From: an uncultured Bacteroidia bacterium | Lineage (GTDB): Bacteria > Bacteroidota > Bacteroidia > Bacteroidales > UBA932 | NCBI GenBank assembly: GCA_902785825.1 | Contig: CACZZZ010000001.1 | Span: forward strand, 118,583-182,582 | DNA: 64,000 nt | Direction of reading: 5' to 3' | Shown here: in pieces, positions 1-7,889 of the stretch | Position numbering within the stretch: the first letter of the stretch is position 1 | Layout: the number at the start of each line of letters is the position of its first letter | Notes under the pieces: model-generated | What the model was told of the DNA's origin: nothing | What the model saw: only the letters and a program-made list of their open reading frames with translations | The model's database searches: none | Made by a program: the position numbers and the translations under genes

Positions 1-1410
1 ATCCTTTATTTCGGTCTTTTGGCATGGATGGGAGTGTATTTCTCCAAAAGGCAGAAAAACACTGACGATTATTTCAAAGGCGGAGGCAGGATTCCGTGGC
101 CTATCGTGGGTTTGAGCATATTCGGCACGACTCTTTCCGCGATAACCTTCATGTCGATCCCCGCTAAGACTTACGCTACTGACTGGAGTTATCTGCTGTT
201 CAATTTCGGGATCGTACTTGTCGTTCCTATAATAACCCTCCTGTTCATCCCTAAATTCAGGAGTCTCGGTGTGACCACTGCTTACGAATATCTCGAGAAG
301 CGTTTCAGCCCCTTTGTCCGGGTCCTCTGCAGCCTTTCTTTCATCTTGTATCAGGTTGGCAGGATGGGAGTGGTCCTATTGTTACCTTCTATAGCGCTCA
401 ACGTTGTGACAGGCCTGGATATATTCGTCTGTATAGCCGTGATGGGCTTCCTGGCGTTGATTTACACTTATATGGGTGGGATCGAGGCCGTGGCATGGAC
501 TGATGCGCTCCAGGTAGTGGTGCTCTTGGGAGCCGCCCTGGCGGTCGTGTTCAGCATCGCCCACGCCACTCCCGGGTCTTTCCCGGCCCTCATCTCCACT
601 GCCGCCGCTGACGGCAAGTTCTCATTGGGCTCATTGAGATTCGACCTTCGCCAGACAACCGTTTGGACAGTTTTGATAGCGACTGTTTTCACCAATATCA
701 CCACCTACGGCACCGACCAGACTGTTGTCCAGAGATACCTTACCACAAGTACCGAGAAACAAGCCCGCAAGAGCGTCTATACCAACGCTTTCCTTAGTGT
801 TCCGGCGACGTTGCTGTTCTTCTTTGTGGGGACCGCCATCTACGTGTTTTTCAAGGCTCGCCCCTCAGAGTTAAGTCTCGGGATTACCGATCCCGACGCC
901 ATACTGCCCTGGTATGTCTCCCTGCATATTCCCACAGGAGCCCTGGGACTTGTGATAGCCGGTATTTTCGCCGCCGCGATGTCAACGATCAGCGCTTCGA
1001 TGAACTCGGCCGCGACTGCGTATATCACAGACATCCACTCCAAGGTCACCAAGTCGGCCCCATCCTTGAAAATGGCCAAGACAGCCACGCTTGTCATCGG
1101 CCTTGTCGGAATAGCTTTCGCCCTGATGATGGCGACATGGGATGTCAAGTCCCTTTGGGACGAGTTCTCAAAGATCCTGGGTATCCTGCTTGGCGGCCTG
1201 GGAGGCTTGTTCCTGCTCGGGTTCCTATGCCCGAAGGCCAATTCCACGGGGGCCGTTGCGGGACTCATCGCTGGAATCGTTGTGCAGCTGTTCGTGACCA
1301 GGACTCAAGCGGTTCATCTCTTGCTATATTCCTCGGTAGGCTTCGTGACGTGTTTCGTAGTCGGTCTGCTCGTGAGTTTGGTAAGTTTTTTCGTATATTC
1401 GCGTGATTGA
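1..1410 (+). CDS. Sodium:solute symporter (SSS family), 5' end outside window
   Basis: The reading frame is open from base 1, so the gene starts upstream; an internal TTG at 19 is not the true start. The product is a polytopic inner-membrane protein with many hydrophobic helices. The segment after the first helix carries the charged stretch DDYFKGGGRIPWP typical of SSS-family sodium/substrate symporters, and GGIEAVAWTDALQ is a conserved family loop. Members import sugars, sialic acids, amino acids or vitamins with sodium; the substrate cannot be read from the sequence. It ends 17 bases before the DUF4290 gene on the same strand. Family call is firm, substrate unknown. Confidence 0.85.
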   Translation: MLYFGLLAWMGVYFSKRQKNTDDYFKGGGRIPWPIVGLSIFGTTLSAITFMSIPAKTYATDWSYLLFNFGIVLVVPIITLLFIPKFRSLGVTTAYEYLEKRFSPFVRVLCSLSFILYQVGRMGVVLLLPSIALNVVTGLDIFVCIAVMGFLALIYTYMGGIEAVAWTDALQVVVLLGAALAVVFSIAHATPGSFPALISTAAADGKFSLGSLRFDLRQTTVWTVLIATVFTNITTYGTDQTVVQRYLTTSTEKQARKSVYTNAFLSVPATLLFFFVGTAIYVFFKARPSELSLGITDPDAILPWYVSLHIPTGALGLVIAGIFAAAMSTISASMNSAATAYITDIHSKVTKSAPSLKMAKTATLVIGLVGIAFALMMATWDVKSLWDEFSKILGILLGGLGGLFLLGFLCPKANSTGAVAGLIAGIVVQLFVTRTQAVHLLLYSSVGFVTCFVVGLLVSLVSFFVYSRD

Positions 1411-1427
1411 CCCTAATTGTTTTTTAG

Positions 1428-2090
1428 ATGGAAGCTACCGGTGATTCTATAAAATTATTTTACAATACCGAGCGGGAAAAACTGCAGATGCCCGAATATG
1501 GCCGCAATGTGCTGATCATGGTCGAGCAGCTCAAGGCTATTCCCGACAAAGCTAAGCGCAGCGAGCAGGCCAAGGCGGTGGTCAGGGTGATGGAAACTCT
1601 TAATCCTCAGGTACATCAGCAAGAGAATTATGAGCAGAAGCTCTGGGATCACCTCTACATGATCGCGGGATATGATCTCGACATCGACTCTCCTTATCCC
1701 GCTCCTCTCCCTGAGGCCAAAGCTGCCAGACCCATGGTTATTCCGCTGGACAAGAGTCCCGTCAGGGCAAACCATTACGGTCGGAATATCGAGAGCATCA
1801 TCGATCTGATCGCCGGTGAGCCGGAAGGTGAGGTCAAGACAGCCATGCTCCGCTCCCTCGCGATATACATGAGGCAGCAGTATCTTATCTGGAATAAGGA
1901 TAGTGTGGCGGACGAGACGATATTCGCTGATATCGAGAAACTCTCTGATTACAGAATCAAAGTTCCCGAGGGGCTGGAACTCTCGAAGATATCGCTTGAC
2001 TCCAATTTCTCCCGTCCGGGTCTTAATCTCGGAATGGGCGGACAAAACCGCAAGGGAGGAAAGAAGAATAACCGTAAAAACAGGAAGTGA
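1428..2090 (+). CDS. DUF4290 domain-containing protein
   Basis: A 220-residue soluble protein starting at ATG 1428. It matches the DUF4290 family, which is confined to Bacteroidota and usually sits near housekeeping genes; the N-terminal block FYNTEREKLQMPEYGRN is recognisable. The C-terminus is a basic tail rich in Gly, Lys, Asn and Arg (GGQNRKGGKKNNRKNRK), which suggests nucleic acid or ribosome contact, but this is inference. No function is established for the family. Its stop codon overlaps a possible GTG start of ftsK at 2087, so the two are probably co-transcribed. Confidence 0.85.
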   Translation: MEATGDSIKLFYNTEREKLQMPEYGRNVLIMVEQLKAIPDKAKRSEQAKAVVRVMETLNPQVHQQENYEQKLWDHLYMIAGYDLDIDSPYPAPLPEAKAARPMVIPLDKSPVRANHYGRNIESIIDLIAGEPEGEVKTAMLRSLAIYMRQQYLIWNKDSVADETIFADIEKLSDYRIKVPEGLELSKISLDSNFSRPGLNLGMGGQNRKGGKKNNRKNRK

Positions 2091-2092
2091 GG

Positions 2093-4615
2093 ATGCTGAG
2101 GTTCTGGAAGAATATGGATGATGACGACAAGGAGAGACTGGTTAAAGGCACCGGTCTCGTTGTTGCCGTTCTGACTGTATTCACCCTCCTCGCTACTGTC
2201 TCATACCTTTTCACTTGGAAGATCGACCAGAGCGCCCTCGCGGCTCCTGTGTCGGATAAATCAGTGGAGATCAGCAATATAGCCGGAAAACTCGGCTACA
2301 AATGGGCAAACTTGCTTGTCCGGGAGTGGTTCGGACTTGGTAGCATGGCGCTGATCCTTATCATGTTTGCCGTGTCTGTCCGCCTGCTTCTCGGCAGGTG
2401 GCATTATTCGATGACCAGGACGATATTGCTGACTGTCTCCGGAGCTCTTGTGGCGTCCTTCATCCTTTCTTTCATCTCTGATGTGGCCGGATGGGGGAAT
2501 GTTTTTGGCGGAGGGCTCGGAGGCGAGTGCGGCGAGTCGGTCGTCAGCTGGTCCCGGAATCTTTTCGGTCCGGTCATCACGGTCGTCCTGCTGCTTTTGC
2601 TTCTCGCGTTGTGGCTTTTCTTCGCCAGTGACAAGTTCCGTCTCTGGCTGGATTCTCTTACTTCTGCCGCAGGGACACCTGTAGAGACCAGTGTCCATGA
2701 GGGAAGGGCAGGGGAGACCCATGCCACCCTCGGCACTGTAAGAGGGGGGACCGGAGCGGAGCGTAGCGTAGCGAGCGGTGGGGCCGAGCGGAGCGAGGCG
2801 GTCGACCTGCCCTTCCCTCACGGACCTGTGGATCGAGGTGAAAAGCATAGCCCTGCCGTCTCCCCTGCGGCCGCAAGCGAAGTTTCTTCCCCGATCGCGC
2901 CACTGGCCACCGACCGTACTGAGCTGCCGTCTGCCACCGGGACGGAGAGCAAAGATCCGGAGATCAAAGATTCCAAGGAACCGGAGCAGCAAGAGAACTC
3001 TTTGGAGATAATCAAAGGCACGGAACTTTCCACTGAGATCACCAAGGAGCTTGAGCCGATCAACGTCCGCGACGAGTTACCCAAGTACGAGTTCCCTTCC
3101 CTAGAGCTTCTCGAGGAATATTCCACCGGCCGCCATGAAGTCTCCGAAGAGGAGCTGACCAGGAACAACAACAAGATCAGGGCGACGCTGGAGAACTATC
3201 GTATCCAGATTAACGACGTGAAGGCCATCGTGGGACCGACTGTCACCTTGTACAAAGTCTATCCCGCACCTGGCGTGAAAATCGCCGAGATCAAGAAGCT
3301 TCAGGAAGACATCGGCATGTATCTCCATGCCAGGGGAGTCCGTGTCGTGACACTGACCGACTCCGTAGGTATCGAGGTCGCCAACGACAAGCCATCGATA
3401 GTGCCCATGCGCGCCGTCCTCAATGACGACGCCTTCCGTAACAGCAAGGCTGAGCTCCCGATAGCGATCGGCTACACTATCCATCAGAAAGTGAAGGTGT
3501 TTGACTTGGCGGACGCTCCCCATTTGCTTGTTGCCGGAGCCACCAAGCAGGGTAAGTCCGTGGGTCTGAACGCCATGGTCACCTCGCTCCTGTATTCCAA
3601 GCATCCTTCGGAGCTGAAGTTCGTCTTCATCGACCCGAAGATGGTCGAATTCTCGCACTACGGCCGCTTGTTGCATCATTATCTGGCCGTTCTCCCGTCC
3701 AATGACGACCGAGAGGAGCAGGAAAACGCTATCGTGAAGAAGGCGGACAAGGCCGAGAAAGTGCTCAAGTCGCTTGTGGCTGAGATGGAGCAGCGATATG
3801 AGTTGCTCAGTAAGGCATACGTCCCTAATATCAAGCTCTATAATGAGAAGTACCGCGAGCGCCATCTACTCCCGACTGATGGCCACCGGTTCCTGCCTTA
3901 CATAGTCACAATCGTGGATGAGTACGCGGACCTGACCATGTCGGTCGGAGGCGGTGGTGACGCCAAGGCAATGGCCCGCAGCATCTCAACCTCTATCATC
4001 CGTCTTGCCCAGAAAGGTAGGGCGGCGGGTATCCACATAGTCCTGGCGACCCAGAGACCGTCGGTGGATGTGATCACTGGTCTTATCAAGGCGAATTTCC
4101 CTACCAGGATCGCTTTCAGGGTGATCTCCAGGATAGATTCCTCCACGATCCTGGATTCTCCAGGTGCCGAGAAGCTTATCGGAAGGGGAGACATGCTCTA
4201 TTACGCCGGAGTTGAGATGGAGAGGGTCCAGTGCGCGCTTATCGATAGTGATGAGATCAGCAAGCTCACGGAGTTCATCGGGGCCCAGCAGGGCTACAAG
4301 AAGAGCTATAACACCCCTTATTACCTTCCTGATGTCGAGGATTCCACGGAGGAGGGCTCCGGAGGAATGGTTGACATGAAGAACCTTGACGAGAGGTTCG
4401 AGGAGGCTGCCAAGATGATCGTGATCAACCAGAGAGGATCAACTTCAGACCTCCAAAGGCGTCTTGGTATGGGTTACGCCAAGGCCGGACGTGTGATGGA
4501 CCAGCTCCAGGCGGCTGGTGTTGTCGGGCCTCAGGAGGGTTCCAAACCCAGGCAGGTGCTGATCGGGAGCCTTGAGGAGCTCGAGAAGGTCCTGGAGGCG
4601 TTCAGAAACCAGTAA
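2093..4615 (+). CDS. ftsK: DNA translocase FtsK
   Basis: About 840 residues. The N-terminal third holds four hydrophobic helices that anchor the protein at the division septum, followed by a long acidic Pro/Glu/Ser-rich linker and the motor domain. The Walker A motif is GATKQGKSVGLN, Walker B lies in IVTIVDEYADLTM, and the C-terminus carries the winged-helix gamma domain (RRLGMGYAKAGRVMDQLQ) that reads KOPS-like sites. FtsK pumps DNA during septum closure and activates XerCD at dif. Start codons at 2087 (GTG), 2093 (ATG) and 2114 (ATG) are all possible. The linker contains an in-frame palindromic insertion (2694-2824), which is annotated separately. Gene order DUF4290-ftsK-lolA is typical for Bacteroidota. 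Confidence 0.95.
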   Translation: MLRFWKNMDDDDKERLVKGTGLVVAVLTVFTLLATVSYLFTWKIDQSALAAPVSDKSVEISNIAGKLGYKWANLLVREWFGLGSMALILIMFAVSVRLLLGRWHYSMTRTILLTVSGALVASFILSFISDVAGWGNVFGGGLGGECGESVVSWSRNLFGPVITVVLLLLLLALWLFFASDKFRLWLDSLTSAAGTPVETSVHEGRAGETHATLGTVRGGTGAERSVASGGAERSEAVDLPFPHGPVDRGEKHSPAVSPAAASEVSSPIAPLATDRTELPSATGTESKDPEIKDSKEPEQQENSLEIIKGTELSTEITKELEPINVRDELPKYEFPSLELLEEYSTGRHEVSEEELTRNNNKIRATLENYRIQINDVKAIVGPTVTLYKVYPAPGVKIAEIKKLQEDIGMYLHARGVRVVTLTDSVGIEVANDKPSIVPMRAVLNDDAFRNSKAELPIAIGYTIHQKVKVFDLADAPHLLVAGATKQGKSVGLNAMVTSLLYSKHPSELKFVFIDPKMVEFSHYGRLLHHYLAVLPSNDDREEQENAIVKKADKAEKVLKSLVAEMEQRYELLSKAYVPNIKLYNEKYRERHLLPTDGHRFLPYIVTIVDEYADLTMSVGGGGDAKAMARSISTSIIRLAQKGRAAGIHIVLATQRPSVDVITGLIKANFPTRIAFRVISRIDSSTILDSPGAEKLIGRGDMLYYAGVEMERVQCALIDSDEISKLTEFIGAQQGYKKSYNTPYYLPDVEDSTEEGSGGMVDMKNLDERFEEAAKMIVINQRGSTSDLQRRLGMGYAKAGRVMDQLQAAGVVGPQEGSKPRQVLIGSLEELEKVLEAFRNQ
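2694..2824 (+). repeat. In-frame palindromic insertion in ftsK linker
   Basis: Two 19-base arms (2694-2712 and 2806-2824) are inverted copies differing at one position; the inner 15 bases (TGAGGGAAGGGCAGG and its complement) are perfect. Between them lies a GC-rich core with repeated GAGCG and TAGCG units that yields the odd peptide GAERSVASGGAERSEAVD. The core shares GCCG-AGCGRAGCGAGG with the repeats inside truB and the transglutaminase gene, in the same orientation relative to the host gene. The reading frame is kept, and the flexible linker should tolerate the extra residues. Interpreted as a mobile or expanding palindromic repeat; no transposase is visible. Confidence 0.7.
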
Positions 4616-4645
4616 TCCCATTCTGGCACAACTTGTGTTATTTCC

Positions 4646-5305
4646 ATGATTATCATGAGAAAGAATATCATCATAGCTATCGCCGCGATCTTAGCGGCTG
4701 CTGTGCCTTCAGGGGCGAAGAGCAAGACCCTTTCATCTTTTATCGACAAGGTCTCATCCTCACTCGTGTCCTTTGAATATTCGTTCACGATGAGGACGGC
4801 CAAGTCAAGCGCCAAGATGACCGGGGCGGGCGACGTGCGTGTGCAGGACAATGCCTTTGTCATGAATGGCAATGGCCTTGAGGTTTGGTGTGACGGCCGT
4901 TTGAGATGGACAGTGGACCGCCTTGCTGAGGAGGCTCTGGTTGAGTTGGTTGATGAGTCAGCGGATGTCTACGCGACCAATCCGGCTCTGATGATCACTT
5001 CTGTTGACGCGGCTTTCGAGGAGGTCTCTTTCGGTGCCGCCAAGTTCCAGGGAAAATCAGTTGATTCCTCAGTGTTGTCACCGGTCAACAAGGGAAAATA
5101 CTCCATGGATATCAATGAGCTGAAGCTTTATTTCAAAAGCGGCACCACGACTCTTGTGGGAGCGGAGGTGAAACTCAACGACGGCTCTGTCTCTGAGTTC
5201 ATAATCAAAGACTTCTCATTCTCGGACAGGCTGGAAACAAAAGAGTCTTTCCGATTTGACGAAAAGACTCTGGATGATTCTTATGTGGTCACCGACCTGA
5301 GGTAG
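4646..5305 (+). CDS. LolA-like outer-membrane lipoprotein carrier
   Basis: A 219-residue exported protein with a clear signal peptide (hydrophobic IIIAIAAILAAAVPSGA). The body resembles the LolA/LolB fold, including the strand LRWTVDRLAEEALVEL where LolA proteins carry their lipid-contacting sheet. LolA ferries lipoproteins through the periplasm from LolCDE to the outer membrane. It follows ftsK by 30 bases, the usual arrangement in Bacteroidota. ATG 4646 is taken as start; ATG 4655 (MRKN) is equally good. Sequence similarity in this family is low, so a general periplasmic lipid-binding role is the fallback. Confidence 0.75.
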   Translation: MIIMRKNIIIAIAAILAAAVPSGAKSKTLSSFIDKVSSSLVSFEYSFTMRTAKSSAKMTGAGDVRVQDNAFVMNGNGLEVWCDGRLRWTVDRLAEEALVELVDESADVYATNPALMITSVDAAFEEVSFGAAKFQGKSVDSSVLSPVNKGKYSMDINELKLYFKSGTTTLVGAEVKLNDGSVSEFIIKDFSFSDRLETKESFRFDEKTLDDSYVVTDLR

Positions 5306-5307
5306 TC

Positions 5308-6297
5308 CTATTCAGCCTTATTCTCTTTCACACACCTGACTGAGGCCCGGAAATACTCTTTGTCTCCGCGGCCGGAGAAGATGTCGTTCTTGGAGACGTA
5401 GATGTAGCGGTACAACGCTGTGTCGTCATCCGCGTCGGAAGTCCAGAAGGAGGCATATTGGTTGATTCCCACAAACTTGACAGATCCTTCCTGATCTACC
5501 GCATATCCTACGGGAAGAGCGGAGAAGCTGGTGGTGTTGGTGATTTTCACATCAGGCCAGAAAGTCCACAGTTTCTTGCCATTGAAAGTGGCGTCCGCCA
5601 TCATTGAGCCGGCAACGCTTGAGAGTATGTCACCGGAAGTACCGGTCAAGGAAGCGAACTCCTCGTCGGTGGGAAGACGCCAGCCATCCGGGCAGGCCTT
5701 GACAGCCTCATTCCAGCTGTAGAGTCTTCCGACGATAGGATCCATCGCGCTGCTGTTCTCGAAAGACACTCCAGTGCCGGAATAATAAAGGTTATTCCGC
5801 ATCCATAGCTTATCTCCCACTTGGGCAACGTAGTACACGTTTTCATCCCTGGGATCCACTATGCTGGAACTGGCCTGGTAGCCGGCACCTTTGAGTGAGC
5901 CTTCAAGAGCCGGATCGACTACGGTGAAATTCTTGACTGTGGAAAGTCCATAGAAGTCAGTGGCGAAAGCCCCGACTGTGACCGTGTAGGTGCCGGTGGC
6001 AAGCGGAACAGTCAAATTGAAGGAACCGCTCCATGAGCCAGTCTCTGTCTTGACCGTGTCCCGTTTCGCATTCCAGGAGGAGTACCAGTAATATCCGATA
6101 TTGCCCGTTTGGGGATTCACACCACCTTTGGGGGAGATGGTCAATTCTTCTCCTACTTTCACATATGAGGGGATCGAGAAGGATATTGATCCTTCAAGAT
6201 ACGGGGTAGAATCCGTGTCATCGTCCTTTTTGTGGCAAGAGGGAAGAATCGCCAGTGCGGCGACGGACAAAAGAATGAATATGCTTTTAAATCTCAT
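5308..6297 (-). CDS. FISUMP-domain lipoprotein
   Basis: About 330 residues. The signal peptide ends in the lipobox LPSC (Cys 20 from ATG 6297), so it is a surface or periplasmic lipoprotein; the frame continues upstream to 6330 but that extension lacks sense. Residues 35-135 look like an immunoglobulin-like or PKD-like beta domain. The C-terminal half matches the Fibrobacter succinogenes major paralogous (FISUMP) domain, with KLWMRNNL, GRLYSWNEAV, CPDGWRLPTDEEF and a final SVRCVKE. FISUMP proteins are numerous in gut Bacteroidales and are thought to act at the cell surface; function is unproven. It converges on the LolA-like gene with 2 bases between them. Confidence 0.85.
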   Translation of the reverse strand: MRFKSIFILLSVAALAILPSCHKKDDDTDSTPYLEGSISFSIPSYVKVGEELTISPKGGVNPQTGNIGYYWYSSWNAKRDTVKTETGSWSGSFNLTVPLATGTYTVTVGAFATDFYGLSTVKNFTVVDPALEGSLKGAGYQASSSIVDPRDENVYYVAQVGDKLWMRNNLYYSGTGVSFENSSAMDPIVGRLYSWNEAVKACPDGWRLPTDEEFASLTGTSGDILSSVAGSMMADATFNGKKLWTFWPDVKITNTTSFSALPVGYAVDQEGSVKFVGINQYASFWTSDADDDTALYRYIYVSKNDIFSGRGDKEYFRASVRCVKENKAE

Positions 6298-6411
6298 ACG
6301 AGTCGTTACTTGAACATGCAAATATCGCATAAAAATCGCGAAAACAGTAGTCTTTCAGCAAAAACCAGTCCAACTAGACTGATAATTCTCCCGCAAATGA
6401 TTATTATTGCA

Positions 6412-7437
6412 ATGATGAAACGGATTATAAAAGCTTTTCCCGCCTTTTTGGCGATGGTTGTCCTGTCGCTCAGTTTTGCTTCCTGCGCTCCGGACAGGGG
6501 ATATAGCCAGCTTACCGGTTACGCGCAAGGTGGGACATATTCAGTCAAACTCAACCTCAAAGGGGTGAAAGCCCCTCTGGAGGAGATCCAGGCCGGTGTC
6601 GATTCAATCCTGACCCTGATCGACACGACTTTGTCGGGTTACAACAAGGGCTCACAGCTAAGTCGCCTAAACTCAGGTGTTTCCGTAGAACCCAACGCTT
6701 TGTTCAGAGAGATGTTCTCCCTTTCCCGCAAGTTCTATGAGGAGACCGGAGGAGCTTTGGACGTGGCCGCCGCACCTTTGTTCGACATCTGGGGCTTCGG
6801 ATTCACTTCAGAAAAGCTGCCTTCAGCCCAGATGGTTGACAGTGTCCTCTCCGTCTGCGGGATGGACACGATAGGGGAGAATATGGAACCCTTGATTCCG
6901 GGAATCCGTCCAAGGCTGAATTTCAACGCTATAGCTCAAGGTTTCACTTCTGATAAGATCGCCGGGTATCTTCATTCTCTTGGTGTCAAGGACATGCTTG
7001 TGGACATTGGTGAGATCTACTGCGAGGGCTTGAACCATAAAGGATTGCCGTGGTCTATCGGAATCGACCGGCCGGTTGACGGTAATATGACGCCGGGAGC
7101 CGATCTGGACGGAATCTGGAGGGGGGACGGAAGAGGCTGCGGAGTTGTGACTTCTGGGAATTACCGGAAATATTACGAAAAAGACGGCCGGAAGTACTCT
7201 CATACCATAGACCCTCGAACCGGGTATCCGGTCAATCATAATTTGTTGAGCGCCACTATCGTGGCTCCGGATGCCGTGACCGCTGACGCTTATGCCACGT
7301 ATTGCATGGTCATAGGCCTGGAGGCAGCCAGGGATTTCATCAACACGAAGTCAGATGTGGAGGGTTACCTTATTTATGATGATGGAGGAAATATGACTGA
7401 ATGGGCGTCCTCTGGCTTCAAACTTGCAGGGAATTAA
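6412..7437 (+). CDS. apbE: FAD:protein FMN transferase (ApbE)
   Basis: About 341 residues. The N-terminus is a lipoprotein signal (lipobox FASC). The rest matches ApbE: GGTYSVKL, LSGYNKGSQLSRLN, the FAD-contact block GGALDVAAAPLFDIWGFG, LNFNAIAQGFTSDKIAGYL, the metal-site region VDIGEIYCEG, and the C-terminal HTIDPRTGYPV. ApbE attaches FMN to Ser/Thr of target proteins such as RnfG/NqrC and other exported flavoproteins. Three in-frame ATGs (6397, 6412, 6415) precede the signal peptide; 6412 is chosen because MMKRIIKAF gives a normal basic n-region. A lipoprotein gene follows 17 bases later. Confidence 0.93.
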   Translation: MMKRIIKAFPAFLAMVVLSLSFASCAPDRGYSQLTGYAQGGTYSVKLNLKGVKAPLEEIQAGVDSILTLIDTTLSGYNKGSQLSRLNSGVSVEPNALFREMFSLSRKFYEETGGALDVAAAPLFDIWGFGFTSEKLPSAQMVDSVLSVCGMDTIGENMEPLIPGIRPRLNFNAIAQGFTSDKIAGYLHSLGVKDMLVDIGEIYCEGLNHKGLPWSIGIDRPVDGNMTPGADLDGIWRGDGRGCGVVTSGNYRKYYEKDGRKYSHTIDPRTGYPVNHNLLSATIVAPDAVTADAYATYCMVIGLEAARDFINTKSDVEGYLIYDDGGNMTEWASSGFKLAGN

Positions 7438-7454
7438 TCCGGTTTTCGATTAAG

Positions 7455-7889
7455 ATGATGAGTAAGGGACATGCGTTTTTCCTCGCGTTTCTGCCAGTGG
7501 CTTTAGGCTTTCTGGCGGGATGTAGCACCATGAGCCGCACTGAGAAGCAGCTGGCCAGGGTGGACTCTTTTGATTCTCCGGATATTCCCTCGCCGGGAAT
7601 GATTCCTCCGGCCAGACCTAAGGACGGTGGATTGGAATATTCCCGTGATGTCCTTGTGATCAGCTACGACATGGAGATCGGCAAGGAACCTCTCAAGAAG
7701 GCGATACGCAAATACGGAGCCTCCATCATCTATGACTACAGGATTGTCAACGCGATAGCTATAAGGATTCCGGATCCCCGGAAACTTGATGAGGCTATCA
7801 CTCATTTCGAGAAAGTCAAAGGCGTCTTGCAGGTCTCAAGAGACAGGGTAAATTATCTTGACCGGCGGGTGTCTCTTGATCTTTTGTAG
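7455..7889 (+). CDS. Lipoprotein with a protease-propeptide-like domain
   Basis: A 144-residue protein from ATG 7455, with signal peptide and lipobox (LAGC). After a short Pro-rich spacer it has one compact domain, roughly residues 55-135, beginning DVLVISYDMEIGKEPL and continuing KYGASIIYDYRIVNAIAIRIP to KGVLQVSRDR. This pattern (beta strand, helix, YGA, NAIAIRIP, GVLQVSRD) resembles the N-terminal inhibitory prodomain of subtilase-type proteases such as fervidolysin, but no protease domain follows. It could be a free-standing protease inhibitor or chaperone. The fold call is inference. It follows apbE closely, and its last 74 bases overlap the 3' end of truB on the other strand. Confidence 0.6.
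   Translation: MMSKGHAFFLAFLPVALGFLAGCSTMSRTEKQLARVDSFDSPDIPSPGMIPPARPKDGGLEYSRDVLVISYDMEIGKEPLKKAIRKYGASIIYDYRIVNAIAIRIPDPRKLDEAITHFEKVKGVLQVSRDRVNYLDRRVSLDLL

Noticed and set aside
2261..2992. 243-codon minus-strand open frame inside ftsK
   Set aside because: Antisense to the FtsK membrane and linker region with Arg/Pro-rich, low-complexity translation; no family resemblance.
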